From Pontederia crassipes (lineage: Eukaryota; Streptophyta; Magnoliopsida; Commelinales; Pontederiaceae), in contig CM060197.1 of assembly GCA_030549335.1 (NCBI GenBank), forward strand, positions 16,690,501-16,754,500: 64,000 nt of DNA, in the 5' to 3' direction. The notes beneath the pieces were generated by a model, which saw only the letters and a list, made by a program, of their open reading frames with translations, searched no databases and was not told where the DNA came from. Shown one piece after another: positions 36,701 through 48,390 of the stretch. The position numbers and the translations under genes were made by a program. Position 1 is the first letter of the stretch; the number at the start of each line of letters is the position of its first letter.

Positions 36701-39656
36701 CCTCTTAAGACACCCAAAGGTTGTAATAAGTATCTATAACTTATAGCTTTGAACCTTACTCTAAGACTCTAATCCCCAAGAGCTTTATCATTGATTGTAA
36801 CGGTTCAACTTCGGTTTGAAATAGAGTTAAAGTTTCAAAGATCTATCACCTCTTAGGACATCCAAAGGTGTAAATAAGTTTCTATAACTTATAGCTTTGA
36901 ACCTTACTCTAAGACTCTAATCCCCAAGAGCTTTATCATTGATTGTAACGGTTCAACTTCGGTTTGAAATAGAGTTAATGTTCTTGAGATCTATCATCTC
37001 TTAGGACACCCAAAGTATGTAATAAGTATCTATAACTTATAGCTTTGAACCTTACTCTAAGACTCTAATCCCCAAGAGCTTTAACATTGATTGTAACGGT
37101 TCAACTTCGGTTTGAAATAGAGTTAAAGTTCCAAAGACCTATCACCTCTTAAGACACCAAAAGGTTGTAATAAGTATCTATAACTTATAGCTTTCAACCT
37201 TACTCTAAGACTCTAATCTCCAAGAGCTTTATCATTGATTGTAACGGTTCAACTTCGGTTTGAAATAGAGTTAATGTTCTTGAAATCTATCATCCCTTAG
37301 GACACCCAAAGTATGTAATAAGTATCTATAACTTATAGCTTTGAACCTTACTCTAAGACTCTAAACCCCAAGAGCTTTATCATTGATTGTAACGGTTCAA
37401 CTTCGGTTTGAAATAGAGTTAAAGTTCCAAAGATCTATCACCTCTTAGGACACCCAAAGGTTGTAATAAGTATCTATAACTTATAGCTTTGAACCTTACT
37501 CTAAGACTCTAATCCCCAAGAGCTTTATCATTGATTGTAACGGTTCAACTTCGGTTTGAAATAGAGTTAAAGTTCCAAAGATCTATCACCTCTTAGGACA
37601 CCCAAAGGTTGTAATAAGTATCTATAACTTATAGCTTTCAACCTTACTCTAAGACTCTAATCCCCAAGAGCTTTATCATTGATTGTAATGGTTCAACTTC
37701 GGTTTGAAATAGAGTTAATGTTCTTGAAATCTATCATCTCTTAGGACACCCAAAGTATGTAATAAGTATCTATAACTTATAGCTTTGAACCTTACTCTAA
37801 GACTCTAATCCCCAAGAGCTTTATCATTGATTGTAACGGTTCAACTTCGGTTTGAAATAGAGTTAAAGTTCCAAAGATCTATCACCTCTTAGGACACCCA
37901 AAGGATGTAATAAGTATCTATAACTTATAGCTTTGAACCTTACTCTAAGACTCTAATCCCCAAGAGCTTTATCATTGATTGTAACGGTTCAACTTCGGTT
38001 TGGAATAGAGTTAAAGATCCAAAGATCTATCACCTCTTAGGACACCCAAAGTTTGTAATAAGTATCTATAAGTTATAGCTTTGAACCTTACTCTAAGACT
38101 CTAATCCCCAAGAGCTTTATCATTGATTGTAACGGTTCAACTTCGGTTTGAAATAGAGTTAAAGTTTCAAAGATCTATCACCTCTTAGGACACCCAAAGG
38201 TTGTAATAAGTTTCTATAACTTATAGCTTTGAACCTTACTCTAAGACTCTAATCCCCAAGAGCTCTATCAATGATTGTAACGGTTCAACTTCGGTTTGAA
38301 ATAGAGTTAATGTTCTTGAGATCTATCATCTCTTAGGACACCCAAAGTATGTAATAAGTATCTATAACTTATAGCTTTGAACCTTACTCTAAGACTCTAA
38401 TCCCCAAGAGCTTTAACATTGATTGTAACGGTTCAACTTCGGTTTGAAATAGAGTTAAAGTTCCAAAGATCTATCACCTCTTAGGACACCCAAAGGTTGT
38501 AATAAGTATCTATAACTTATAGCTTTGAACCTTACTCTAAGACTCTAATCCCCAAGAGCTTTATCATTGATTATAACGGTTCAACTTCGGTTTGAAATAG
38601 AGTTAATGTTCTTGAGATCTATCATCTCTTAGGACACCCAAAAGTTGTAATAAGTATCTATAACTTATAGCTTTGAACCTTACTCTAAGACTCTAATCCC
38701 CAAGAGCTTTATCATTGATTGTAACGGTTCAACTTCGGTTTGAAATAGAGTTAAAGTTCCAAAGACCTATCACCTCTTAAGACACCCAAAGGTTGTAATA
38801 AGTATCTATAACTTATAGCTTTGAACCTTACTCTAAGACTTTAATCCCCAAGAGCTTTATCATTGATTGTAACGGTTCAACTTCGGTTTGAAATAGAGTT
38901 AAAGTTCCAAAGATCTATCACCTCTTAGGACACCCAAAGGTTGTAATAAGTATCTATAACTTATAGCTTTGAACCTTACTCTAAGACTCTAATCCCCAAG
39001 AGCTTTATCATTGATTGTAACGGTTCAACTTCGGTTTGAAATAGAGTTAAAGTTCCAAAGATCTATCACCTCTTAGGACACCCAAAGGTTGTAATAAGTA
39101 TCTATAACTTATAGCTTTCAACCTTACTCTAAGACTCTAATCCCCAAGAGCTTTATCATTGATTGTAACGGTTCAACTTCGGTTTGAAATAGAGTTAATG
39201 TTCTTGAAATCTATCATCTCTTAGGACACCCAAAGTATGTAATAAGTATCTATAACTTATAGCTTTGAACCTTACTCTAAGACTCTAATCCCCAAGAGCT
39301 TTAACATTGATTGTAACGGTTCAACTTCGGTTTGAAATAGAGTTAAAGTTCCAAAGACCTTTCACCTCTTAAGACACCAAAAGGTTGTAATAAGTATCTA
39401 TAACTTATAGCTTTGAACCTTACTCTAAGACTCTAATCCCCAAGAGCTTTATCATTGATTGTAACGGTTCAACTTCGGTTTGAAATAGAGTTAAAGTTCC
39501 AAAGATCTATCACCTCTTAGGACACCCAAAGGATGTAATAAGTATCTATAACTTATAGCTTTGAACCTTACTCTAAGACTCTAATCCCCAAGAGCTTTAT
39601 CATTGATTGTAACGGTTCAACTTCGGTTTGAAATGGAGTTAAAGTTCCAAAGATCT
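33737..39656 (+). repeat. Mixed transition zone of 40 monomers
   Basis: No complete cassette of either family. Three parts are visible. Positions 33,737-34,620 match 36,993-37,876 (offset 3,256; markers ctaaacccc and aatggttc). Positions 34,625-36,540 are a rearranged partial copy of the 3.4-kb block (atcaatg, ccaaattatg, ataagttatag, cttctg, ggtttgaagtag). From 37,881 to 39,656 the monomers are plainer, and aatggag, a family II marker, first appears near 39,633. Private copies include 36,845, where ggtgtaaataag suggests a compensated one-base deletion and insertion, and 38,048 (gtttg). Confidence 0.8.
36845..36992 (+). repeat. Monomer with compensated indel pair
   Basis: Where other monomers read aaggttgtaataag this one reads aaggtgtaaataag. 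One T is lost and one A gained within seven bases, so length stays 148. It also has gacatcc just before. Such copies would be missed by a length count. Confidence 0.7.
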
Positions 39657-40396
39657 ATCACCTCTTAGGACACCCAAAGGTTGTAATAAGTATCTATAAC
39701 TTATAGCTTTGAACCTTACTCTAAGACTCTAATCCCCAAGAGCTTTAACATTGATTGTAACGGTTCAACTTCGGTTTGAAATAGAGTTAAAGTTCAAAAG
39801 ATCTATCACCTCCTAGGACACCCAAAGGTTGTAATAAGTATCTATAACTTATAGCTTTCAACCTTACTCTAAGACTCTAATCCCCAAGAGCTTTATCATT
39901 GATTGTAACAGTTCAACTTCGGTTTGAAATAGAGTTAAAGTTCCAAAGATCTATCACCTCTTAGGACACCCAAAGGTTGTAATAAGTATCTATAACTTAT
40001 AGCTTGGAACCTTACTCTAAGACTCTAATCCCCAAGAACTTTAACATTGATTGTAACGGTTCAACTTCGGTTTGAAATAGAGTTAAAGTTCCAAAGACCT
40101 ATCACCTCTTAAGACACCCAAAGGTTGTAATAAGTATCTATAACTTATAGCTTTGAACCTTATTCTAAGACTCTAATCCCTAAGAGCTTTATCATTGATT
40201 TTAACGGTTCAACTTCGGTTTGAAATAGAGTTAAAGTTCCAAAGATCTATCACCTCTTAGGACACCCAAAGGTTGTAATAAGTATCTATAACTTATAGCT
40301 TTGAACCTTACTCTAAGACTCTAATCCCCAAGAGCTTTATCATTGATTGTAACGGTTCAACTTCGGTTTGAAATGGAGTTAAAGTTCCAAAGATCT
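39657..40396 (+). repeat. Five-monomer family II block, copy 1
   Basis: First appearance of the family II markers: 39,657 (u16: ggttg, ctttaaca), 39,805 (u17: cctcctagg, tttcaacc, aacagttc), 39,953 (u1: cttggaacc, aagaacttt), 40,101 (u2: cttaag, ccttattcta, ccctaag) and 40,249 (ends aatggag). The same order is repeated directly at 40,397. A private attttaacgg lies near 40,198. Confidence 0.88.
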
Positions 40397-40692
40397 ATCA
40401 CCTCTTAGGACACCCAAAGGTTGTAATAAGTATCTATAACTTATGGCTTTGAACCTTACTCTAAGACTCTAATCCCCAAGAGCTTTAACATTGATTGTAA
40501 CGGTTCAACTTCGGTTTGAAATAGAGTTAAAGTTCCAAAGATCTATCACCTCCTAGGACACCCAAAGGTTGTAATAAGTATCTATAACTTATAGCTTTCA
40601 ACCTTACTCTAAGACTCTAATCCCCAAGAGCTTTATCATTGATTGTAACAGTTCAACTTCGGTTTGAAATAGAGTTAAAGTTCCAAAGATCT
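39953..40692 (+). repeat. Family II unit H1, shortest (5 monomers)
   Basis: Measured from one u1 monomer to the next, this is 740 bp, against 15-19 monomers for later units. It contains u1, u2, an aatggag monomer, a u16-type monomer with ttatggc, and u17. It can be read as a full unit from which about ten internal monomers were lost, or as a seed from which longer units grew. Confidence 0.8.
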
Positions 40693-43357
40693 ATCACCTC
40701 TTAGGACACCCAAAGGTTGTAATAAGTATCTATAACTTATAGCTTGGAACCTTACTCTAAGACTCTAATCCCCAAGAACTTTAACATTGATTGTAACGGT
40801 TCAACTTCGGTTTGAAATAGAGTTAAAGTTCCAAAGACCTATCACCTCTTAAGACACCCAATGGTTGTAATAAGTATCTATAACTTATAGCTTTGAACCT
40901 TATTCTAAGACTCTAATCCCTAAGAGCTTTATCATTGATTGTAACGGTTCAACTTCGGTTTGAAATAGAGTTAAAGTTCCAAAGATCTATCACATCTTAG
41001 GACACCCAAAGGTTGTAATAAGTATCTATAACTTATAGCTTTGAACCTTTACTCTAAGACTCTAATCCCCAAGAGCTTTATCATTGATTGTAACGGTTCA
41101 ACTTCGGTTTGAAATAGAGTTAAAGTTTCAAAGATCTATCACCTCTTAGGACACCCAAAGGTTGTAATAAGTTTCTATAACTTATAGCTTTGAACCTTAC
41201 TCTAAGACTCTAATCCCCAAGAGCTCTATCATTGATTGTAACGGTTCAACTTCGGTTTGAAATAGAGTTAATGTTCTTGAGATCTATCATCTCTTAGGAC
41301 ACCCAAAGTATGTAATAAGTATCTATAACTTATAGCTTTGAACCTTACTCTAAGACTCTAATCCCCAAGAGCTTTAACATTGATTGTAACGGTTCAACAT
41401 CGGTTTGAAATAGAGTGAAAGTTCCAAAGACCTGTCACCTCTTAAGACACCCAAAGGTAGTAATAAGTATCTATAACTTATAGCTTTGAACCTTACTCTA
41501 AGACTCTAATCCCCAAGAGCTTTATCAATGATTGTAACGGTTCAACTTCGGTTTGAAATAGAGTTAAAGTTTCAAAGATCTATCACCTCTTAGGACACCC
41601 AAAGGTTGTAATAAGTATCTATAACTTATAGCTTTGAACCTTACTCTAAGACTCTAATCCCCAAGAGCTTTATCATTGATTGTAACGGTTCAACTTCGGT
41701 TTGAAATAGAGTTAAAGTTCCAAAGATCAATCACCTCTTAGGACACCCAAAGTATGTAATAGGTATCTATAACTTATAGTTTTGAACCTTACTCTAAGAC
41801 TCTAATCCCCAAGAGCTTTAACATTGATTGTAACGGTTCAACTTCGGTTTGAAATAGAGTTAAAGTTCCAAAGATCTATCACCTCTTAGGACACCCAAAG
41901 GTTGTAATAAGTATCTATAACTTATAGCTTTCAACCTTACTCTAAGACTCTAATCCCCAAGAGCTTTATCATTGATTGTAACAGTTCAACTTCGGTTTGA
42001 AATAGAGTTAAAGTTCCAAAGATCTATCACCTCTTAGGACACCCAAAGGTTGTAATAAGTTTCTATAACTTATAGCTTTGAACCTTACTCTAAGACTCTA
42101 ATCCCCAAGAGCTCTATCATTGATTGTAACGGTTCAACTTCGGTTTGAAATAGAGTTAAAGTTCCAAAGATCTATCACCTCCTAGGACACCCAAAGGTTG
42201 TAATAAGTATCTATAACTTATAGCTTTTAACCTTACTCTAAGACTCTAATCCCCAAGAGCTTTATCATTGATTGTAACAGTTCAACTTCGGTTTGAAATA
42301 GAGTTAAAGTTCCAAAGATCTATCACCTCTTAGGACACCCAAAGGTTGTAATAAGTTTCTATAACTTATAGCTTTGAACCTTACTCTAAGACTCTAATCC
42401 CCAAGAGCTTTAACATTGATTGTAACGGTTCAACTTCGGTTTGAAATAGAGTTAAAGTTCCAAAGACCTATCACCTCTTAAGACAACAAAAGGTTGTAAT
42501 AAGTATCTATAACTTATAGCTTTGAACCTTACTCTAAGACTCTAATCCCCAAGAGCTTTATCATTGATTGTAACGGTTCAACTTCGGTTTGAAATAGAGT
42601 TAAAGTTCCAAAGATCTATCACCTCTTAGGACACCCAAAGGATGTAATAAGTATCTATAACTTATAGCTTTGAACCCTACTCTAAGACTCTAATCCCCAA
42701 GAGCTTTATCATTGATTGTAACGGTTCAACTTCGGTTTGAAATGGAGTTAAAGTTCCAAAGATCTATCACCTCTTAGGACACCCAAGGGTTGTAATAAGT
42801 ATCTATAACTTATAGCTTTGAACCTTACTCTAAGACTCTAATCCCCAAGAGCTTTATCATTGATTGTAACGGTTCAACTTCGGTTTGAAATAGAGTTAAA
42901 GTTTCAAAGATCTATCACCTCTTAGGACACCCAAAGGTTGTAATAAGTTTCTATAACTTATAGCTTTGAACCTTACTCTAAGACTCTAATCCCCAAGAGC
43001 TTTATCATTGATTGTAACGGTTCAACTTCGGTTTGAAATGGAGTTAAAGTTCCAAAGATCTATCACCTCTTAGGACACCCAAAGGTTGTAATAAGTATCT
43101 ATAACTTATAGCTTTGAACCTTACTCTAAGACTCTAATCCCCAAGAGCTTTAACATTGATTGTAACGGTTCAACTTCGGTTTGAAATAGAGTTAAAGTTC
43201 CAAAGATCTATCACCTCCTAGGACATCCAAAGGTTGTAATAAGTATCTATAACTTATAGCTTTCAACCTTACTCTAAGACTCTAATCCCCAAGAGCTTTA
43301 TCATTGATTGTAACAGTTCAACTTCGGTTTGAAATAGAGTTAAAGTTCCAAAGATCT
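40693..43357 (+). repeat. Family II unit H2, 18 monomers (2,665 bp)
   Basis: Order: u1 cttggaacc; u2 ccttattcta; u3; u4 gctctatc and ttcttgag; u5 catctcttagg and caacatcgg; u6 gtcacc, cttaag and ggtagtaataag; u7; u8 gtatgtaatagg and tagttttg; u9 aacagttc; u10; u11 cctcctagg; u12; u13 caaaagg; uA ggatg and gaaccctac; u14 aagggttg; u15 aatggag; u16; u17. Private marks shared only with H4 are ccaatggttg, cacatcttagg, an extra T (41,048), gagtgaaag, gatcaatcacc and ttttaacc. u3 is 149 bp. Confidence 0.88.
40989..41137 (+). repeat. 149-bp length-variant monomer
   Basis: One extra T near 41,048 makes accttact read acctttact. The identical insertion recurs at 46,022-46,170, exactly 5,033 bases later, and marks the duplicated super-unit. 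Confidence 0.95.
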
Positions 43358-45725
43358 ATCACCTCTTAGGACACCCAAAGGTTGTAATAAGTATCTATAA
43401 CTTATAGCTTGGAACCTTACTCTAAGACTCTAATCCCCAAGAACTTTAACATTGATTGTAACGGTTCAACTTCGGTTTGAAATAGAGTTAAAGTTCCAAA
43501 GACCTATCACCTCTTAAGACACCCAAAGGTTGTAATAAGTATCTATAACTTATAGCTTTGAACCTTATTCTAAGACTCTAATCCCTAAGAGCTTTATCAT
43601 TGATTGTAACGGTTCAACTTCGGTTTGAAATAGAGTTAAAGTTCCAAAGATCTATCACCTCTTAGGACACCCAAAGGTTGTAATAAGTATCTATAACTTA
43701 TAGCTTTGAACCTTACTCTAAGACTCTAATCCCCAAGAGCTTTATCATTGATTGTAACGGTTCAACTTCGGTTTGAAATAGAGTTAAAGTTTCAAAGATC
43801 TATCACCTCTTAGGACACCCAAAGGTTGTAATAAGTTTCTATAACTTATAGCTTTGAACCTTACTCTAAGACTCTAATCCCCAAGAGCTCTATCATTGAT
43901 TGTAACGGTTCAACTTCGGTTTGAAATAGAGTTAATGTTCTTGAGATCTATCATCTCTTAGGACACCCAAAGTATGTAATAAGTATCTATAACTTATAGC
44001 TTTGAACCTTACTCTAAGACTCTAATCCCCAAGAGCTTTAACATTGATTGTAACGGTTCAACATCGGTTTGAAATAGAGTTAAAGTTCCAAAGACCTGTC
44101 ACCTCTTAAGACACCCAAAGGTAGTAATAAGTATCTATAACTTATAGCTTTGAACCTTACTCTAAGACTCTAATCCCCAAGAGCTTTATCAATGATTGTA
44201 ACGGTTCAACTTCGGTTTGAAATAGAGTTAAAGTTTCAAAGATCTATCACCTCTTAGGACACCCAAAGGTTGTAATAAGTATCTATAACTTATAGCTTTG
44301 AACCTTACTCTAAGACTCTAATTCCCAAGAGCTTTATCATTGATTGTAACGGTTCAACTTCGGTTTGAAATAGAGTTAAAGTTCCAAAGATCTATCACCT
44401 CTTAGGACACCCAAAGTATGTAATAGGTATCTATAACTTATAGTTTTGAACCTTACTCTAAGACACTAATCCCCAAGAGCTTTAACATTGATTGTAACGG
44501 TTCAACTTCGGTTTGAAATAGAGTTAAAGTTCCAAAGATCTATCACCTCCTAGGACACCCAAAGGTTGTAATAAGTATCTATAACTTATAGCTTTCAACC
44601 TTACTCTAAGACTCTAATCCCCAAGAGCTTTATCATTGATTGTAACAGTTCAACTTCGGTTTGAAATAGAGTTAAAGTTCCAAAGATCTATCACCTCTTA
44701 GGACACCCAAAGGTTGTAATAAGTTTCTATAACTTATAGCTTTGAACCTTACTCTAAGACTCTAATCCCCAAGAGCTCTATCATTGATTGTAACGGTTCA
44801 ACTTCGGTTTGAAATAGAGTTAAAGTTCCAAAGATCTATCACCTCCTAGGACACCCAAAGGTTGTAATTAGTATCTATAACTTATAGCTTTCAACCTTAC
44901 TCTAAGACTCTAATCCCCAAGAGCTTTATCATTGATTGTAACAGTTCAACTTCGGTTTGAAATAGAGTTAAAGTTCCAAAGATCTATCACCTCTTAGGAC
45001 ACCCAAAGGTTGTAATAAGTTTCTATAACTTATAGCTTTGAACCTTACTCTAAGACTCTAATCCCCAAGAGCTTTAACATTGATTGTAACGGTTCAACTT
45101 CGGTTTGAAATTGAGTTAAAGTTCCAAAGACCTATCACCTCTTAAGACACCAAAAGGTTGTAATAAGTATCTATAACTTATAGCTTTGAACCTTACTCTA
45201 AGACTCTAATCCCCAAGAGCTTTATCATTGATTGTAACGGTTCAACTTCGGTTTGAAATAGAGTTAAAGTTCCAAAGATCTATCACCTCTTAGGACACCC
45301 AAGGGTTGTAATAAGTATCTATAACTTATAGCTTTGAACCTTACTCTAAGACTCTAATCCCCAAGAGCTTTATCATTGATTGTAACGGTTCAACTTCGGT
45401 TTGAAATAGAGTTAAAGTTCCAAAGATCTATCACCTCTTAGGACACCCAAGGGTTGTAATAAGTATCTATAACTTATGGCTTTGAACCTTACTCTAAGAC
45501 TCTAATCCCCAAGAGCTTTAACATTGATTGTAACGGTTCAACTTCGGTTTGAAATAGAGTTAAAGTTCCAAAGATCTATCACCTCCTAGGACACCCAAAG
45601 GTTGTAATAAGTATCTATAACTTATAGCTTTCAACCTTACTCTAAGACTCTAATCCCCAAGAGCTTTATCATTGATTGTAACAGTTCAACTTCGGTTTGA
45701 AATAGAGTTAAAGTTCCAAAGATCT
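43358..45725 (+). repeat. Family II unit H3, 16 monomers (2,368 bp)
   Basis: u1-u14 then u16 and u17; uA and u15 are missing. Distinguishing variants: aattccc in u7, agacactaat in u8 (near 44,463), aattagta in u11 and aaattgag in u12. The aattagta and aaattgag variants are kept in H6-H9, so those units descend from an H3-like ancestor rather than from H2. Its u16-type monomer (45,430) has ttatggc, as in 40,397. Confidence 0.88.
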
Positions 45726-48390
45726 ATCACCTCTTAGGACACCCAAAGGTTGTAATAAGTATCTATAACTTATAGCTTGGAACCTTACTCTAAGACTCTA
45801 ATCCCCAAGAACTTTAACATTGATTGTAACGGTTCAACTTCGGTTTGAAATAGAGTTAAAGTTCCAAAGACCTATCACCTCTTAAGACACCCAATGGTTG
45901 TAATAAGTATCTATAACTTATAGCTTTGAACCTTATTCTAAGACTCTAATCCCTAAGAGCTTTATCATTGATTGTAACGGTTCAACTTCGGTTTGAAATA
46001 GAGTTAAAGTTCCAAAGATCTATCACATCTTAGGACACCCAAAGGTTGTAATAAGTATCTATAACTTATAGCTTTGAACCTTTACTCTAAGACTCTAATC
46101 CCCAAGAGCTTTATCATTGATTGTAACGGTTCAACTTCGGTTTGAAATAGAGTTAAAGTTTCAAAGATCTATCACCTCTTAGGACACCCAAAGGTTGTAA
46201 TAAGTTTCTATAACTTATAGCTTTGAACCTTACTCTAAGACTCTAATCCCCAAGAGCTCTATCATTGATTGTAACGGTTCAACTTCGGTTTGAAATAGAG
46301 TTAATGTTCTTGAGATCTATCATCTCTTAGGACACCCAAAGTATGTAATAAGTATCTATAACTTATAGCTTTGAACCTTACTCTAAGACTCTAATCCCCA
46401 AGAGCTTTAACATTGATTGTAACGGTTCAACATCGGTTTGAAATAGAGTGAAAGTTCCAAAGACCTGTCACCTCTTAAGACACCCAAAGGTAGTAATAAG
46501 TATCTATAACTTATAGCTTTGAACCTTACTCTAAGACTCTAATCCCCAAGAGCTTTATCAATGATTGTAACGGTTCAACTTCGGTTTGAAATAGAGTTAA
46601 AGTTTCAAAGATCTATCACCTCTTAGGACACCCAAAGGTTGTAATAAGTATCTATAACTTATAGCTTTGAACCTTACTCTAAGACTCTAATCCCCAAGAG
46701 CTTTATCATTGATTGTAACGGTTCAACTTCGGTTTGAAATAGAGTTAAAGTTCCAAAGATCAATCACCTCTTAGGACACCCAAAGTATGTAATAGGTATC
46801 TATAACTTATAGTTTTGAACCTTACTCTAAGACTCTAATCCCCAAGAGCTTTAACATTGATTGTAACGGTTCAACTTCGGTTTGAAATAGAGTTAAAGTT
46901 CCAAAGATCTATCACCTCTTAGGACACCCAAAGGTTGTAATAAGTATCTATAACTTATAGCTTTCAACCTTACTCTAAGACTCTAATCCCCAAGAGCTTT
47001 ATCATTGATTGTAACAGTTCAACTTCGGTTTGAAATAGAGTTAAAGTTCCAAAGATCTATCACCTCTTAGGACACCCAAAGGTTGTAATAAGTTTCTATA
47101 ACTTATAGCTTTGAACCTTACTCTAAGACTCTAATCCCCAAGAGCTCTATCATTGATTGTAACGGTTCAACTTCGGTTTGAAATAGAGTTAAAGTTCCAA
47201 AGATCTATCACCTCCTAGGACACCCAAAGGTTGTAATAAGTATCTATAACTTATAGCTTTTAACCTTACTCTAAGACTCTAATCCCCAAGAGCTTTATCA
47301 TTGATTGTAACAGTTCAACTTCGGTTTGAAATAGAGTTAAAGTTCCAAAGATCTATCACCTCTTAGGACACCCAAAGGTTGTAATAAGTTTCTATAACTT
47401 ATAGCTTTGAACCTTACTCTAAGACTCTAATCCCCAAGAGCTTTAACATTGATTGTAACGGTTCAACTTCGGTTTGAAATAGAGTTAAAGTTCCAAAGAC
47501 CTATCACCTCTTAAGACAACAAAAGGTTGTAATAAGTATCTATAACTTATAGCTTTGAACCTTACTCTAAGACTCTAATCCCCAAGAGCTTTATCATTGA
47601 TTGTAACGGTTCAACTTCGGTTTGAAATAGAGTTAAAGTTCCAAAGATCTATCACCTCTTAGGACACCCAAAGGATGTAATAAGTATCTATAACTTATAG
47701 CTTTGAACCCTACTCTAAGACTCTAATCCCCAAGAGCTTTATCATTGATTGTAACGGTTCAACTTCGGTTTGAAATGGAGTTAAAGTTCCAAAGATCTAT
47801 CACCTCTTAGGACACCCAAGGGTTGTAATAAGTATCTATAACTTATAGCTTTGAACCTTACTCTAAGACTCTAATCCCCAAGAGCTTTATCATTGATTGT
47901 AACGGTTCAACTTCGGTTTGAAATAGAGTTAAAGTTTCAAAGATCTATCACCTCTTAGGACACCCAAAGGTTGTAATAAGTTTCTATAACTTATAGCTTT
48001 GAACCTTACTCTAAGATTCTAATCCCCAAGAGCTTTATCATTGATTGTAACGGTTCAACTTCGGTTTGAAATGGAGTTAAAGTTCCAAAGATCTATCACC
48101 TCTTAGGACACCCAAAGGTTGTAATAAGTATCTATAACTTATAGCTTTGAACCTTACTCTAAGACTCTAATCCCCAAGAGCTTTAACATTGATTGTAACG
48201 GTTCAACTTCGGTTTGAAATAGAGTTAAAGTTCCAAAGATCTATCACCTCCTAGGACATCCAAAGGTTGTAATAAGTATCTATAACTTATAGCTTTCAAC
48301 CTTACTCTAAGACTCTAATCCCCAAGAGCTTTATCATTGATTGTAACAGTTCAACTTCGGTTTGAAATAGAGTTAAAGTTCCAAAGATCT
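45726..48390 (+). repeat. Family II unit H4, 18 monomers (2,665 bp)
   Basis: A copy of H2 at an offset of 5,033, with all of its private marks including the one-base insertion (46,080). One new change, aagattcta in u15 near 48,015, reappears in H5 (near 50,393) but not in H2, so it arose after the H2/H4 duplication and then spread to H5. Confidence 0.9.
46022..46170 (+). repeat. 149-bp length-variant monomer (copy of 40,989)
   Basis: It has the same extra T in acctttact and the same private cacatcttagg as 40,989-41,137. Confidence 0.95.
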
